This document shows, piece by piece, positions 27,976 to 37,525 of a stretch of 44,045 bases of DNA. The notes under the pieces were generated by a model. It saw nothing but the letters and a program-made list of their open reading frames with translations, did not search any database and was not told the origin of the DNA. Made by a program: the position numbers and the translations under genes. Origin of the DNA: Saprospiraceae bacterium (GTDB lineage Bacteria > Bacteroidota > Bacteroidia > Chitinophagales > Saprospiraceae); NCBI GenBank assembly GCA_013140975.1, contig JABFRV010000048.1, positions 1-44,045 of the forward strand, given 5' to 3'. Each line of letters begins with the position of its first letter. The first letter of the stretch is position 1.

Positions 27976-28770
27976 TTAAAAATATTGTACAGGATTTGTG
28001 TTCGTTTTTGTACAATGGGCTGCAAAATTAGGGTATTTTTTAGAAATCAGATCAAATAAAAGTTGGATTGTAAACTGCTCACTTTCAAAGTGACCTATAT
28101 CTATAAGTATCAATTGATCATTGGCCTCGAAAAACTCATGATATTTTATGTCAGAAGTAATGTAGACGTCAGCAGCAGAGCGAATTGAATACGGTATTAG
28201 AAATGAACCGGAACCTCCACATATAGCAATTTTTTGAATATGATTTTTTGTAATACGTGTGTGGCGAATACTGCTCCCATTAAATTTTATCTTTAGCAAT
28301 TCTAAAAGATCTTGGATAGGCAAAGAGCTTTTTAGGTCGCCAATCACACCGGATCCTATTTTTGGCTCTGCAGAAGACTTTGGAGATAGAATTTGAACAT
28401 TTGTTAATCCCAGTATATCCGCTATTTTCTGATTAACACCATTGTATAATACGTTGTCGAGATTTGTATGTATTGAATACAAGGCGATATCATTTTTAAT
28501 GGCTTTTATTATCGCACGTTCGACGTAATGTAAACCCTGAAAAGATTTTAAGCCTTTAAATACAATTGGATGGTGACTAATAACAAGATTGCAATTCATT
28601 TGAATCGCTTCATCGATTACTTCTTCAGTAGCATCGAGAGAGATTAAAGCGCCTTTAATATCCCAGTTGGGGTTTCCGCAGATTAACCCTGCATTATCAT
28701 ACGTTTCCTGTAGATGAAGTGGCGCTACTTCTTCAAGAAAATGACAAACTTCGTTTAATGGTATATTCAA
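27976..28770 (-). CDS. Nif3-like dinuclear metal-centre protein (DUF34)
   Basis: The 264-aa protein carries the Nif3 metal-site motifs: LISLDATEEVIDEAI, then NLVISHHPIVFKG (His about 66-67), YSIHTNLD near 96-104 and the C-terminal IDIGHFESEQF. These ligate two metal ions in the hexameric ring. It is the short form without the PII-like insertion found in many relatives. GTP cyclohydrolase/FolE2-like activities have been proposed for the family but its physiological role is unsettled. It lies in an apparent operon, 18 bp after the flippase-like gene and 3 bp before the zinc-ribbon gene. Confidence 0.92.
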   Translation of the reverse strand: MNIPLNEVCHFLEEVAPLHLQETYDNAGLICGNPNWDIKGALISLDATEEVIDEAIQMNCNLVISHHPIVFKGLKSFQGLHYVERAIIKAIKNDIALYSIHTNLDNVLYNGVNQKIADILGLTNVQILSPKSSAEPKIGSGVIGDLKSSLPIQDLLELLKIKFNGSSIRHTRITKNHIQKIAICGGSGSFLIPYSIRSAADVYITSDIKYHEFFEANDQLILIDIGHFESEQFTIQLLFDLISKKYPNFAAHCTKTNTNPVQYF

Positions 28771-28788
28771 AATGCAAATAGAATTTTA

Positions 28789-29826
28789 TTAAACAAGATG
28801 TTTCGGTTTTCGATTGTAAATATACAAGGTAATTAAAGCGCTAATTCCCAAAATAATATTGGTAGCAAATTGAGCGCTGAAAAAAGAAATATTTGCAAAT
28901 GAAAAGGCCTCAACCTCATGAATTCCAAAATAGTACAAAGCCAAAATAACGAGAAAATGGTATGATCCCATTCCTCCGGGAGTTGGAACCAACATTCCCA
29001 AAGATCCAAATACATAAATGACCAAAGCAGCTGAAATACTTAATTGAGATGTGGGTCCAAATGATTTTAGAGAAGCGTACATCATTACGAAAAACCAAAC
29101 CCAAATCATTATGGTGTAAAAAAGAAATTTCAGTTTGTTTTCAATTTTTCGAATGGCTAATAAACCAGACAGAAATCCGGTGATTTTTGATTTTAGCAAT
29201 TGAATAAATTTCCAATGCTTCCAAATATTCCGTGTAAGAAAAGTTACCACGAGAAAAAGAATTCCGGAAACAGGAATAATTAATTGCTGAATAATGGGAA
29301 TATGTGAAAGGTGTTCTTGATATAATCGAACGAAAGTATCCGTTTGCGTAAGAACAGTAAATGTAATTATTATTGACATGGAAACCAGATCAACCAATCT
29401 ATCTAATACAACAGTTCCTACAGAAACTGTAATCGGAATTTTTTCATATCGAGTTAAAAGTGCAGCCCGGATGAACTCACCACTACGAGGTAATCCCAGA
29501 TTGGCAAAATAGCCTACCAGTATTGGTCCTAAAGAATTTACTTCTTTCACGTTATATCCAATCGAGGATAAAATCATTCTCCAGCGAAGTGATCGAAAAT
29601 AATTGCTGATAAGAAATGCCACTAAAATAATAACTAAAAATATGGGTTTTACATTCACCAAATCATTCCATAGTTTTTTGGAAAGAATGCAATCTTCAGC
29701 TGGAATTGAATTTTGAATACAATAAGCTTGATAAGACGCGTCTTGTCGGATATAAACCCAATACATTATTCCTACCCCAAGTACAAGAAATAAGAAAAAT
29801 TGAAGTAACTTGAGTAAGGATGGCAA
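28789..29826 (-). CDS. Flippase-like membrane protein (LPG synthase TM domain / UPF0104)
   Basis: The 345-aa polytopic protein has about eight hydrophobic segments and matches the lysylphosphatidylglycerol synthase transmembrane family. Visible conserved points are the N-terminal RSLRWRMIL motif, GYFANLGLPRSGEFIRAALL near residue 110 and VPTPGGMGSYHF near 280. Members without the soluble catalytic domain are treated as lipid flippase-like proteins; the substrate is unknown. The start is 2 bp after the panD stop, so it is cotranscribed with panD, a conserved Bacteroidota arrangement. Confidence 0.88.
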   Translation of the reverse strand: MPSLLKLLQFFLFLVLGVGIMYWVYIRQDASYQAYCIQNSIPAEDCILSKKLWNDLVNVKPIFLVIILVAFLISNYFRSLRWRMILSSIGYNVKEVNSLGPILVGYFANLGLPRSGEFIRAALLTRYEKIPITVSVGTVVLDRLVDLVSMSIIITFTVLTQTDTFVRLYQEHLSHIPIIQQLIIPVSGILFLVVTFLTRNIWKHWKFIQLLKSKITGFLSGLLAIRKIENKLKFLFYTIMIWVWFFVMMYASLKSFGPTSQLSISAALVIYVFGSLGMLVPTPGGMGSYHFLVILALYYFGIHEVEAFSFANISFFSAQFATNIILGISALITLYIYNRKPKHLV

Positions 29827-29828
29827 AA

Positions 29829-30182
29829 TTATAGATTTTTAATCCTGTTTTGCTCATCCACAAAAATGGATATTGGACTGAAGGTCTTGGCCTCTTCAGG
29901 GGTCATTATAGCGTAAGAAATAATTATAATAATATCACCAACTTCTGCTTTTCTGGCTGCAGCCCCATTAAGACAAATCATTCGTGAGCCTTTTTCACCT
30001 TTTATAACATAGGTTTCAAATCTCTCACCATTATTATTATTGACAATTTGCACCTTCTCACCTTCATATAGATTGGCAGCGGCCATTAATTCCTCGTCTA
30101 TAGTTATGCTACCAACATAGTTAAGGTTGGCTTGGGTAACCGTAGCTCTGTGAATCTTAGACTTAAAAAACTGAAGCAACAT
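29829..30182 (-). CDS. panD: Aspartate 1-decarboxylase PanD
   Basis: The 117-aa pyruvoyl-dependent enzyme makes beta-alanine from L-aspartate for pantothenate synthesis. The proenzyme self-cleavage site is Gly24-Ser25 in NYVGSITID, generating the pyruvoyl group on Ser25. The substrate Arg lies in the conserved RFETYVIKG segment, and [15 protein letters not shown] is the family signature. It is followed at 2 bp by the flippase-like gene and preceded at 474 bp by panC, the enzyme that uses its product. Confidence 0.98.
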   Translation of the reverse strand: MLLQFFKSKIHRATVTQANLNYVGSITIDEELMAAANLYEGEKVQIVNNNNGERFETYVIKGEKGSRMICLNGAAARKAEVGDIIIIISYAIMTPEEAKTFSPISIFVDEQNRIKNL

Positions 30183-30656
30183 AACGCAAAGTTAGTTAAA
30201 ATTAAAAAACTGCCTATATAAGGGCTTTTTTAGGTTAAAAGTTCAATATTTATCTCAGAATAATGAGATAATTTTTTTGCTCTAAGAATTTAGGTCTGTG
30301 AGCTTAAAATCATTGAATATCTACTTAATCTTATAGTCAAATAATTGAAGATCAATTATTTAGCAGAACATTGATCGTAAATTTTTCAGATTTGAATATT
30401 TTATATATGATAATTGTCAATAGAACGATTGAGTGAATAATTCGAGAGTCGTATAACGAGATGGTAAGAGAAAGATTTAAGGAGAATTATGTTTGGGAGA
30501 ATGGAAATTGAGAATTGAAGTGATAATACAGAATTGTTAGTCTACTACTCATTCATAAAATTTTCAATAATTATAAGCTTCAACATTTTATTAAAAGTAT
30601 ACACTATTATTTATTGCATTTATAGCTTTAATAGCATTTAGTAATTATTTAAAGCT
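30183..30656. other. Intergenic region between panC and panD
   Basis: This is 474 bp of AT-rich DNA with no supported reading frame or RNA. It holds a weak 7-bp-period patch (AATGGAA, ATTGAGA, ATTGAAG near 30500-30520). I see no clear promoter for panD and nothing else. Confidence 0.5.
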
Positions 30657-31499
30657 TTATAGAATAATATTATCAATAAGTCTGATTTCCCCAGCCCAGG
30701 CTGCTACACAGGCAACCAGTTTTTGATCAGGATTAAATTCTTTAACGGAAGAAAGATAAGTAGCATCTACAATCTCAAAATATTCAGGTTTTAATCCTTC
30801 TAAAGCAATCTTTTCAGTACAGTCCTTAATAATTTTTTGTAGGTTTGTTGTTTGTATATTTTCTTTAGCGTAAGAGAGTGCTTTAAATAAAATTGCTGAT
30901 TTAATTCTCATTTCTGAAGTCAATCTTTGGTTTCGAGAACTCATTGCAAGACCGCCTTCTTCACGAATCGTGGGCGCAATAATTAATTGTGTTGGAATTT
31001 TTAACTGAATAATCATTTGATTGACCAAGCTAAACTGCTGATAATCTTTTTGACCCATTACAAGAAACTGTGGTTGAACAATGTCAAGCAATCTTTTAAC
31101 AACCTGTAACATTCCTTCAAAATGACCAGGACGGAATTGACCTTCCATAACTTTATCCATACCTTTTAGATCAATGGAAACTTTATTAGAAATTCCCTTT
31201 GGGTAAATTTCATCTACGGTTGGAGCAAATAGATAATTGCAACCGGCACTTGAAAGCATTTTTTTATCTTCTTCCAGCGCTCGGGGATATTTCGCAAGAT
31301 CATCTGGATTGTTAAATTGAGTAGGGTTCACAAAAATACTGGCACATACTTTTGAAGCATATTGACTGGCACTCTTAATAAGACTTAAATGACCATTATG
31401 AAGTGCGCCCATAGTTGGCACAAATGCAAGTTTTTGGTTTTTTTCATGGAGTTGATCGAGTTTCTCACGAAGGGAAGTAACTGTAATATAAGTCTTCAT
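30657..31499 (-). CDS. panC: Pantothenate synthetase PanC
   Basis: The 280-aa enzyme joins pantoate and beta-alanine with ATP, the last step of pantothenate synthesis. The nucleotide-binding motif VPTMGALHNGHLSL lies at about 28-40 (H34, H37). FVNPTQFNNPDDLAKYPR, GMLQVVKRLLDIVQPQF, MGQKDYQQF and the KMSKS-like loop MSSRN are all present. Length and motifs are standard. It reads toward panD and diverges from the secreted C25-like gene. Confidence 0.98.
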   Translation of the reverse strand: MKTYITVTSLREKLDQLHEKNQKLAFVPTMGALHNGHLSLIKSASQYASKVCASIFVNPTQFNNPDDLAKYPRALEEDKKMLSSAGCNYLFAPTVDEIYPKGISNKVSIDLKGMDKVMEGQFRPGHFEGMLQVVKRLLDIVQPQFLVMGQKDYQQFSLVNQMIIQLKIPTQLIIAPTIREEGGLAMSSRNQRLTSEMRIKSAILFKALSYAKENIQTTNLQKIIKDCTEKIALEGLKPEYFEIVDATYLSSVKEFNPDQKLVACVAAWAGEIRLIDNIIL

Positions 31500-31564
31500 C
31501 GGGCGAAGATACTGATGGTTTTTCTCAGCTTATTTTAATTCATAATATTATAATTCAATTCACT

Positions 31565-31572
31565 TATTTTTG
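31565..31572 (+). promoter_or_regulatory. -7 box of the C25-like secreted protein gene
   Basis: TATTTTTG matches TAnnTTTG and lies 20 bp before the ATG at 31592. No TTG is visible at the expected -33 position, so only the -7 element is supported. Confidence 0.4.
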
Positions 31573-31591
31573 CAGATTAAACCATTTATAG

Positions 31592-34210
31592 ATGATGAAT
31601 AAAATTCTCATACTTGCATTTTTCCTATGTATAAAAGCCTCATTTGCACAGAACTATTCTTTATTAAATTCTGTAATGGCGTGGGCTGAAGTGAATTCAC
31701 AAAGCAACTCCCTGAATTTAAAATGGAAAAAACAAACAGATGATAGCAGTTTTACTATATACAGAAAATTGAAGGACGAAAAAACCTGGCCGATTTTACC
31801 CATAGCAACCTTGCCTGCTTCTGCGAATCAATTTTCAGATACAACTGTGAAAGTTGGTAAAGCTTATGAATATAGAATTAGAAGAAAAGCTGGAAGTATT
31901 TTTTCAGAAAGCTATTTATATGGTGGAATTAAAGTAGAAGCGGTAGCTTTGAAAAAAACGATTCTATTATTGGTAGATGCAAGAATTAAAAGTGGAATCG
32001 AAACAGAGTTAAATACGCTTAAAGAAGATTTAGCAAATGAAACATGGAGCGTAAAAGTGCTCGAGGTTCCTCAGACTAAAACTGCATTGGAAGTTAAAGA
32101 CATGATTTGGGAAGAATATGACAAAGACCCAAACATAACAACAATTTTTATTATTGGTCATGTTGCAGTCCCGTATAGCGGTAATACACGTTGGGATGGT
32201 CATTCAGATCATGAAGGAGCTTGGGTATGTGATAATTTTTATGCTGACATTAATGGATTTTGGACAGATGAATTTGTGAATAATACAACTCCTGCAAGAC
32301 CTGAAAACAAAAATATTATTGGAGATGAAAAGTGGGATAATGACCTTATACCTTCCGATTTAGAATTTGAAGTTGGAAGAGTAGATTTTTTTAATATGCC
32401 TGCATTTACAAAATCTGAAATTCAATTACTAAAAAGTTATCTGAATAAAGATCACTTACATCGTATTGCAAAAACAAGAGCCGTTAGAAGAGCGATAGTT
32501 CAGGATAATTTTAACTTCGCTGGAGAATATTTTGGATCTTCAGGATATAAAAACTATACAGTGTTGGTTGGACCAGACAGTGTAAAATCCGAAGCATTTC
32601 GAGATAGATTACTACAACAATCTTATTTGTTAGCCTATGGATCTGGTGGAGGTTGGTATCAAGGTGCAGGAGGAATTTCAAGTACACCGGATATGGCAAA
32701 AGATTCATTACAAGGTGTTTTTACATTTTTGTTCGGTTCCTACTTCGGAGATTGGGATGTTCAGAATAATTTTCTAAGATCTGCATTAGGAAGTGGTAGC
32801 ATTTTAACATGCGCATGGGCTGGGAGACCTTCATGGTATATTCAGCATATGTCCATGGGTGAAACGATTGGATACAGTACATTCATTACCAATAATCATC
32901 AGACAATTTATAAAGGAAATCCATTGTTCTCTCCGTACAGACCTGCACACGTTTCATTGTTAGGAGACCCAAGTTTGACTTTGCTTCCTGTGATTCCTCC
33001 AACCAGTTTAATGGTAACAGAATCAAGTGGCAATGTGAATTTGCAATGGACAGCATCAACTGAAGCAACCGAAGGATATTCTGTTATGAGAAGAACTTTG
33101 CCATCAGGAAAGTTTGAAATAATTAGCAATAATGTGAAAACGACTATGTATTCCGATAAATGTCTGAGTGAAAATACAAGTTATGAATATCTTGTTGCTG
33201 CAATTAAATTAGAAACCAATGCATCGGGAACATTTTATAATCGGTCAGCTGGAATAAGAGCAAGTATTCTTGTAAAAAATTCTGGAAGAACAAAAGCCAA
33301 TTTTAATTATATAGCCGATTATGAATTTATCACGTTCAAAGCAACCAGCAAAAATGCAAAAAGTCATACTTGGAAAGTTCTTGGAAAAGATTTAACAGGT
33401 GATTCAATCACTGTTGAATTTCCATGTTATACACAAGGAACTGTTACATTAATTGCTACAGGAGATTGCAATACAGATCAATTAAGTGAAACAGTATTTG
33501 ATTTTATTTGTAGTGTGCCTGAATTAATTAAGACCAGAACAGTTCCAGAGATTAAATGTGCAGGAGATGTTACAGATATTTATTTAGATACAATAATAGG
33601 AGCCGATCCTTTTACCTTTAAATGGAGTAATGGATCTACAACGAATCCAGTAATTGGAGTAAGCGGAACACTAATGGTTGAAATTACAAGTAGAAAAGGA
33701 ACTAAAAAGTCATTTGAAGTTAAATTACCAAAATTTGATGCATTAGTAATTAATACAATTCAGGTTAAAAATGTTAATGCCGGTTTTAATCTTGGAAAAG
33801 TTACAGATGTTATGGCAATTGGAGGAGTTCCTCCTTATACATATAAAGTATTAAATGTAGTTAATCAAGATAGTCTTCCTGTAGGAATGTATACTCTTGA
33901 ACTTACAGATGCCAATGGTTGTAAAACAACGAAAGCATTCGAAATAAAAATGAATGTTGCAACTAACAATCCGAATTCTTCTGCAGTAAATATTTACCCG
34001 AATCCAACTTCAAACGAATTATATTTAGAATCTGAGCATGAAATAAGAAGTGTTAAAATCTATAATCTAAAAGGAGAAGAAATGGGGTTCAAAAAGATTG
34101 AAAATATTGATAAGAATTTGTACATACTCAATGTTCAAGAATTAATTCCTGGATACTATCATGTCCAGATAAATAATGATAACAAAAAAATAGGATTTGT
34201 AAAAAAATAA
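31592..34210 (+). CDS. T9SS type A cargo with FN3 domains and a gingipain-like (C25) fold lacking catalytic residues
   Basis: The 872-aa protein has a signal peptide (ILILAFFLCIKASFAQ). An FN3-like domain (about 25-110) is followed by a segment resembling peptidase C25 (about 120-450): TILLLVDARIK, then TTIFIIGHVAVPY and EFEVGRVDFFN. The usual catalytic Y-x-GHG-x-x-x-x-W is LLAYGSGGGW here (Ser 351 for His). The usual S-x-S-C-x-x-G-x-F is FLFGSYFGDWD (Ser near 383 for Cys). A second FN3 domain (about 470-560) and SprB-like repeats follow, then a type A sorting domain (IYPNPTSNELYL, VKIYNLKGEEMG). It is probably a non-peptidase surface protein. The fold assignment is inference. Confidence 0.75.
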   Translation: MMNKILILAFFLCIKASFAQNYSLLNSVMAWAEVNSQSNSLNLKWKKQTDDSSFTIYRKLKDEKTWPILPIATLPASANQFSDTTVKVGKAYEYRIRRKAGSIFSESYLYGGIKVEAVALKKTILLLVDARIKSGIETELNTLKEDLANETWSVKVLEVPQTKTALEVKDMIWEEYDKDPNITTIFIIGHVAVPYSGNTRWDGHSDHEGAWVCDNFYADINGFWTDEFVNNTTPARPENKNIIGDEKWDNDLIPSDLEFEVGRVDFFNMPAFTKSEIQLLKSYLNKDHLHRIAKTRAVRRAIVQDNFNFAGEYFGSSGYKNYTVLVGPDSVKSEAFRDRLLQQSYLLAYGSGGGWYQGAGGISSTPDMAKDSLQGVFTFLFGSYFGDWDVQNNFLRSALGSGSILTCAWAGRPSWYIQHMSMGETIGYSTFITNNHQTIYKGNPLFSPYRPAHVSLLGDPSLTLLPVIPPTSLMVTESSGNVNLQWTASTEATEGYSVMRRTLPSGKFEIISNNVKTTMYSDKCLSENTSYEYLVAAIKLETNASGTFYNRSAGIRASILVKNSGRTKANFNYIADYEFITFKATSKNAKSHTWKVLGKDLTGDSITVEFPCYTQGTVTLIATGDCNTDQLSETVFDFICSVPELIKTRTVPEIKCAGDVTDIYLDTIIGADPFTFKWSNGSTTNPVIGVSGTLMVEITSRKGTKKSFEVKLPKFDALVINTIQVKNVNAGFNLGKVTDVMAIGGVPPYTYKVLNVVNQDSLPVGMYTLELTDANGCKTTKAFEIKMNVATNNPNSSAVNIYPNPTSNELYLESEHEIRSVKIYNLKGEEMGFKKIENIDKNLYILNVQELIPGYYHVQINNDNKKIGFVKK

Positions 34211-34290
34211 TGAACTGAAATTCTGTTTGATCTGAATGTAACATATAAGATTCTAACAGATTTTTTATTACTAATAATTTAAAAAAATAT

Positions 34291-34935
34291 ATGAAATATT
34301 TAATACTTGTAAGTTTGTTAGTTCAAACATTAGTTGCGCAGAGTGTTGAGGTAAAGCAAGCAATGAGTCTTGGAACACAGAGTGGAATTAAAATCGAAAT
34401 AGGAAATACAAAAGCTGAGTTTATAGAAAAGGTTTGGAAAAAGTTCACAAAGGACTTTGGAAAAAATAAAGAAAATAAAAAGGCCGGAGAATTCTATATC
34501 GTCGATGCAAGTGTAAAATCGATTAGACCTGAAGCTTTAGATATCTATGCAAGCATAATGGATAATAGTATTATTGTATTTTTTGATCTGAAGAATGGTT
34601 TCTTAAGTTCTGAATCCCATCCAAAAGAATTTGAAAGTGCAAGAAACCTTGTAGCAGAATTTGGTTTTGAAGTGGAAAGAGAAATTATCCGAGATGAACT
34701 TGAGGAAGAAAGCGATAAGCTTAATAAATCAAGAAAGCATATGGAAAAATTGAAAAGAGATAATAATTCTTATCGTAAGGATATTGAGGAAGCAAAAGCA
34801 AAAATTAAGAAAGCTGAATCAAACATTGATTCCAATGAAAAAGAACAGGTAAAGGCAGACACTGAAATCAAAGCCCAAACAGCTATTGTTGAAAAAGTTC
34901 AGGAAAAGCTTGATAAAGTTGGAAAATCAAAGTAA
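34291..34935 (+). CDS. Secreted coiled-coil protein of unknown function
   Basis: The 214-aa product has a signal peptide (MKYLILVSLLVQTLVAQ). A compact N-terminal domain (about 20-120) contains GIKIEIGNTKAEFIEKVWKKFTKDFGK. A highly charged coiled coil runs from about 125 to the end. There is no sorting domain, so it is probably periplasmic. It resembles Bacteroidota-specific hypothetical proteins and I cannot name a function. It lies 80 bp after the C25-like gene, and a strong terminator follows. Confidence 0.75.
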   Translation: MKYLILVSLLVQTLVAQSVEVKQAMSLGTQSGIKIEIGNTKAEFIEKVWKKFTKDFGKNKENKKAGEFYIVDASVKSIRPEALDIYASIMDNSIIVFFDLKNGFLSSESHPKEFESARNLVAEFGFEVEREIIRDELEEESDKLNKSRKHMEKLKRDNNSYRKDIEEAKAKIKKAESNIDSNEKEQVKADTEIKAQTAIVEKVQEKLDKVGKSK

Positions 34936-34981
34936 TACAAATTAAGAAAATAAATATATTAAAAACTTTCTAACAGTGAAT

Positions 34982-35018
34982 AAAGATCCGAAAGTCACAT
35001 TTTCGGATCTTTTTTTTT
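34982..35018 (+). terminator. Strong rho-independent terminator
   Basis: AAAGATCCGAAA and TTTCGGATCTTT form a perfect 12-bp stem with a 7-nt loop. The run of T continues to 35018. It ends the transcription unit of the secreted coiled-coil gene. The rest of the 342-bp gap to dnaB is AT-rich with no gene. Confidence 0.92.
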
Positions 35019-35252
35019 ATTTCCACCCGATTAGAACATATTAGAAATAAATTCTTATTATAAAAATACTTAATAAGTCATTGATATTGAACTTCATGGA
35101 CTAAAATTTCCAATTACATTATATTTTAATTTAATATATCAGAAAATCAAACTAAATTTGGATTTTAGTTATCAACATGTTTTTAACACACTTTGAAATG
35201 TTTCTAACATGATTAAAAAATTATATATAAAAGAATAGTTATTTGTCTTATA

Positions 35253-35260
35253 TACATTTG
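35253..35260 (+). promoter_or_regulatory. -7 box of the dnaB operon
   Basis: TACATTTG matches TAnnTTTG and lies 17 bp before the dnaB ATG at 35278. The -33 TTG is not evident at normal spacing. Confidence 0.4.
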
Positions 35261-35277
35261 CACTTCGAATTAAAGAT

Positions 35278-36774
35278 ATGTCAAAGTTTACCGGATCAGC
35301 TAAAACTACATTATCAAGCGTTGAAGGTCGCTTGCCTGCTGATTTTTCAAATTTGTCATACGAGAGACTTCAGCCCCAGGCAATTATTCTGGAAGAAGCA
35401 ATTCTGGGCGCCATAATGCTGGATAAAGATTCTATCTCAGTAGCCATGGAGACACTTCGTCCTGAGTCTTTTTACAAGCCCGTTCATCAGATTATTTATA
35501 ATGTGATGATTTATTTATTTCAACATACTCAGCCTATTGATGTTCTTACAGTTTCTGAACAGCTTCGAAAAACAGGTCAATTGGAGGAAGTCGGTGGGCT
35601 TCCCTATATATTAGAAATATCTAACAAAGTTTCTTCATCAGCCAATACTGAGTATTATGCCAGAATTGTTGCACAAAAATTCATACAAAGAGAATTAATT
35701 CGTGTATCAACTTTAATAATTAAAGATGCTTTTGAAGATTCGAAAGATGTTTTAGATATGCTTGATCTCGCAGAGAAAAACCTTTATGAAATTACAGATA
35801 AGAACCTCCGTAGAGGTTATGAAAAAGTAGGATCATTAGCAAGAAAAGCACAAAAACAGTTAGAAGAATTATCAAATTCAACAGAAGGAATGACAGGAAT
35901 TCCATCTGGATTTAGTGATCTTGATAAAATTACTTCAGGTTGGCAGAAATCAAATCTCATCATAGTAGCAGCGAGACCCGGTATGGGTAAAACTGCATTT
36001 ACACTTGCATTGGCAAGAAATGCAGCAATGGATTATGCTAAGCCAATTGCAGTTTTCTCACTGGAGATGAATAATCTGGAATTGGTTAATCGTCTCATTA
36101 GTATGGAAGCTGAGATTGAAGGTTCAAAGTTGAGAAATGCTAAGCTTGAAGAGTATGAGTGGACTCAATTGAATTATGCCATTGAAAAATTAAGTGATGC
36201 TCCCTTATACATAGATGATACTCCTTCATTGAATGTTTTCGAACTTCGAGCCAAATGTAGAAGGCTACATCAGAATCATGGAATTTCTATGGTAATAATT
36301 GATTACCTTCAATTGATGACAATAGGAGGAATTGATAAAAGACAAAATCGTGAACAAGAAATATCCTCAATCTCTAGAGCTTTAAAAGGATTGGCCAAGG
36401 AATTAAATATTCCGGTTATTGCCTTATCTCAGCTAAACAGAGCTGCCGAAACTACAACCGGTAATAAGCGACCACAATTGTCTCATCTTAGAGAGTCAGG
36501 AGCGATTGAGCAGGATGCCGATATGGTACTATTTATTTACAGACCTGAATATTATGAATTGGAAGATCCAATGGAATTTGTAAAAGGAACTACCGAACTC
36601 ATTATAGCTAAGCATCGTAATGGTGCAACGGATACAATTAAAATCTTATTTAAAGATAAGTTTGCCAAGTTTGTACCGTTAAATGAAGAAGGAAGCATGT
36701 TCGGTGGATCTGCAGGTCCAAATATTAAAGTTATACCCTCTAAACTAAATGAAGAAGACAACATACCGTTCTAG
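35278..36774 (+). CDS. dnaB: Replicative DNA helicase DnaB
   Basis: The 498-aa protein is the hexameric 5'-3' helicase of the replication fork. The N-terminal DnaB domain (PQAIILEEAILGAIMLDKDS, about 33-135) is followed by the linker and the RecA-like domain. This has Walker A ARPGMGKTAF (about 232-241), Walker B MVIIDYLQLM, the H4 motif and the arginine finger region HRNGATDTI. The last 26 bp overlap the next gene, giving a tight operon with the pseudouridine synthase and the acetyltransferase. Confidence 0.98.
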   Translation: MSKFTGSAKTTLSSVEGRLPADFSNLSYERLQPQAIILEEAILGAIMLDKDSISVAMETLRPESFYKPVHQIIYNVMIYLFQHTQPIDVLTVSEQLRKTGQLEEVGGLPYILEISNKVSSSANTEYYARIVAQKFIQRELIRVSTLIIKDAFEDSKDVLDMLDLAEKNLYEITDKNLRRGYEKVGSLARKAQKQLEELSNSTEGMTGIPSGFSDLDKITSGWQKSNLIIVAARPGMGKTAFTLALARNAAMDYAKPIAVFSLEMNNLELVNRLISMEAEIEGSKLRNAKLEEYEWTQLNYAIEKLSDAPLYIDDTPSLNVFELRAKCRRLHQNHGISMVIIDYLQLMTIGGIDKRQNREQEISSISRALKGLAKELNIPVIALSQLNRAAETTTGNKRPQLSHLRESGAIEQDADMVLFIYRPEYYELEDPMEFVKGTTELIIAKHRNGATDTIKILFKDKFAKFVPLNEEGSMFGGSAGPNIKVIPSKLNEEDNIPF

Positions 36775-37525
36775 GACGGTTGATAAAAAAGAAGTTCCTG
36801 AAGCAGCGGATGGGAAAATGCGACTTAACAAATTTGTCGCACATTGCGGAATTTGTAGTAGGAGGGAAGCAGCTGTGTTCGTAAAGGACGGAAAAATAAA
36901 AGTAAATAGTAAAATTGAACTCAATCCTGCGTATGATGTTCAACCCAAAGACAAAATATTTTATCTTGATAAAAGAATTTTTCCGCAAGAAAACAAGGTG
37001 TATGTAGTTCTCAATAAGCCAAAAAATTATATCACTACACTTAAGGATGAAAAAACAAGACATACTGTTCTTGAGCTTGTAGAAAATCATATTAATGAAA
37101 GAATTTATCCTGTCGGAAGATTAGATAGAAATTCAACCGGAGTTTTATTAATGACGAATGATGGTGACCTTGCGCAAAAGCTTTCTCATCCTAAGTTTAA
37201 AGTTAAGAAAATTTACCATGTAGGTTTAGATAAGAATCTTCACAAGAATGACATAGAAAAAATACTAAAGGGTGTAATGCTAGATGATGGAAAGGCTGAA
37301 GTGGATAGTCTTGATTATGTAGATAATAAAAAAGATGAAATTGGCATTGAAATACATAGTGGTAAAAATCGAATCATAAGAAGAATATTTGAGAGCCTTG
37401 GATACGAAGTAAAAAAATTGGATCGGGTGTACTATGCCGGATTAACTAAGAAAAGTGTGCCTCGAGGAAAATTCAGACATCTTACTTCAAATGAGATTAT
37501 TACGTTGAAACACTTTCTCAAGTAA
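36749..37525 (+). CDS. rRNA pseudouridine synthase, RsuA/RluB family
   Basis: The 258-aa enzyme has an S4 RNA-binding domain at about 24-80 (MRLNKFVAHCGICSRREAAV, VNSKIELNPAYDV). A pseudouridine synthase domain follows, with the catalytic Asp in YPVGRLDRNSTGVLLMTNDG and the later KNRIIRRIFESLGYEV loop. It converts a specific uridine in ribosomal RNA to pseudouridine; which site cannot be told from sequence. The ATG lies inside the 3' end of dnaB (26-bp overlap), and its stop directly abuts the next gene's start. Confidence 0.93.
   Translation: MKKTTYRSRTVDKKEVPEAADGKMRLNKFVAHCGICSRREAAVFVKDGKIKVNSKIELNPAYDVQPKDKIFYLDKRIFPQENKVYVVLNKPKNYITTLKDEKTRHTVLELVENHINERIYPVGRLDRNSTGVLLMTNDGDLAQKLSHPKFKVKKIYHVGLDKNLHKNDIEKILKGVMLDDGKAEVDSLDYVDNKKDEIGIEIHSGKNRIIRRIFESLGYEVKKLDRVYYAGLTKKSVPRGKFRHLTSNEIITLKHFLK

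Noticed and set aside
27976-28770. Nif3 gene appearing truncated at 264 aa
   Set aside because: All metal-binding motifs are present at both ends; this is the known short form without the central insertion.
35169-35177. TTATCAACA, near a DnaA box, upstream of dnaB
   Set aside because: Only one imperfect site, with no cluster or dnaA/dnaN neighbour, so there is no support for a replication origin.
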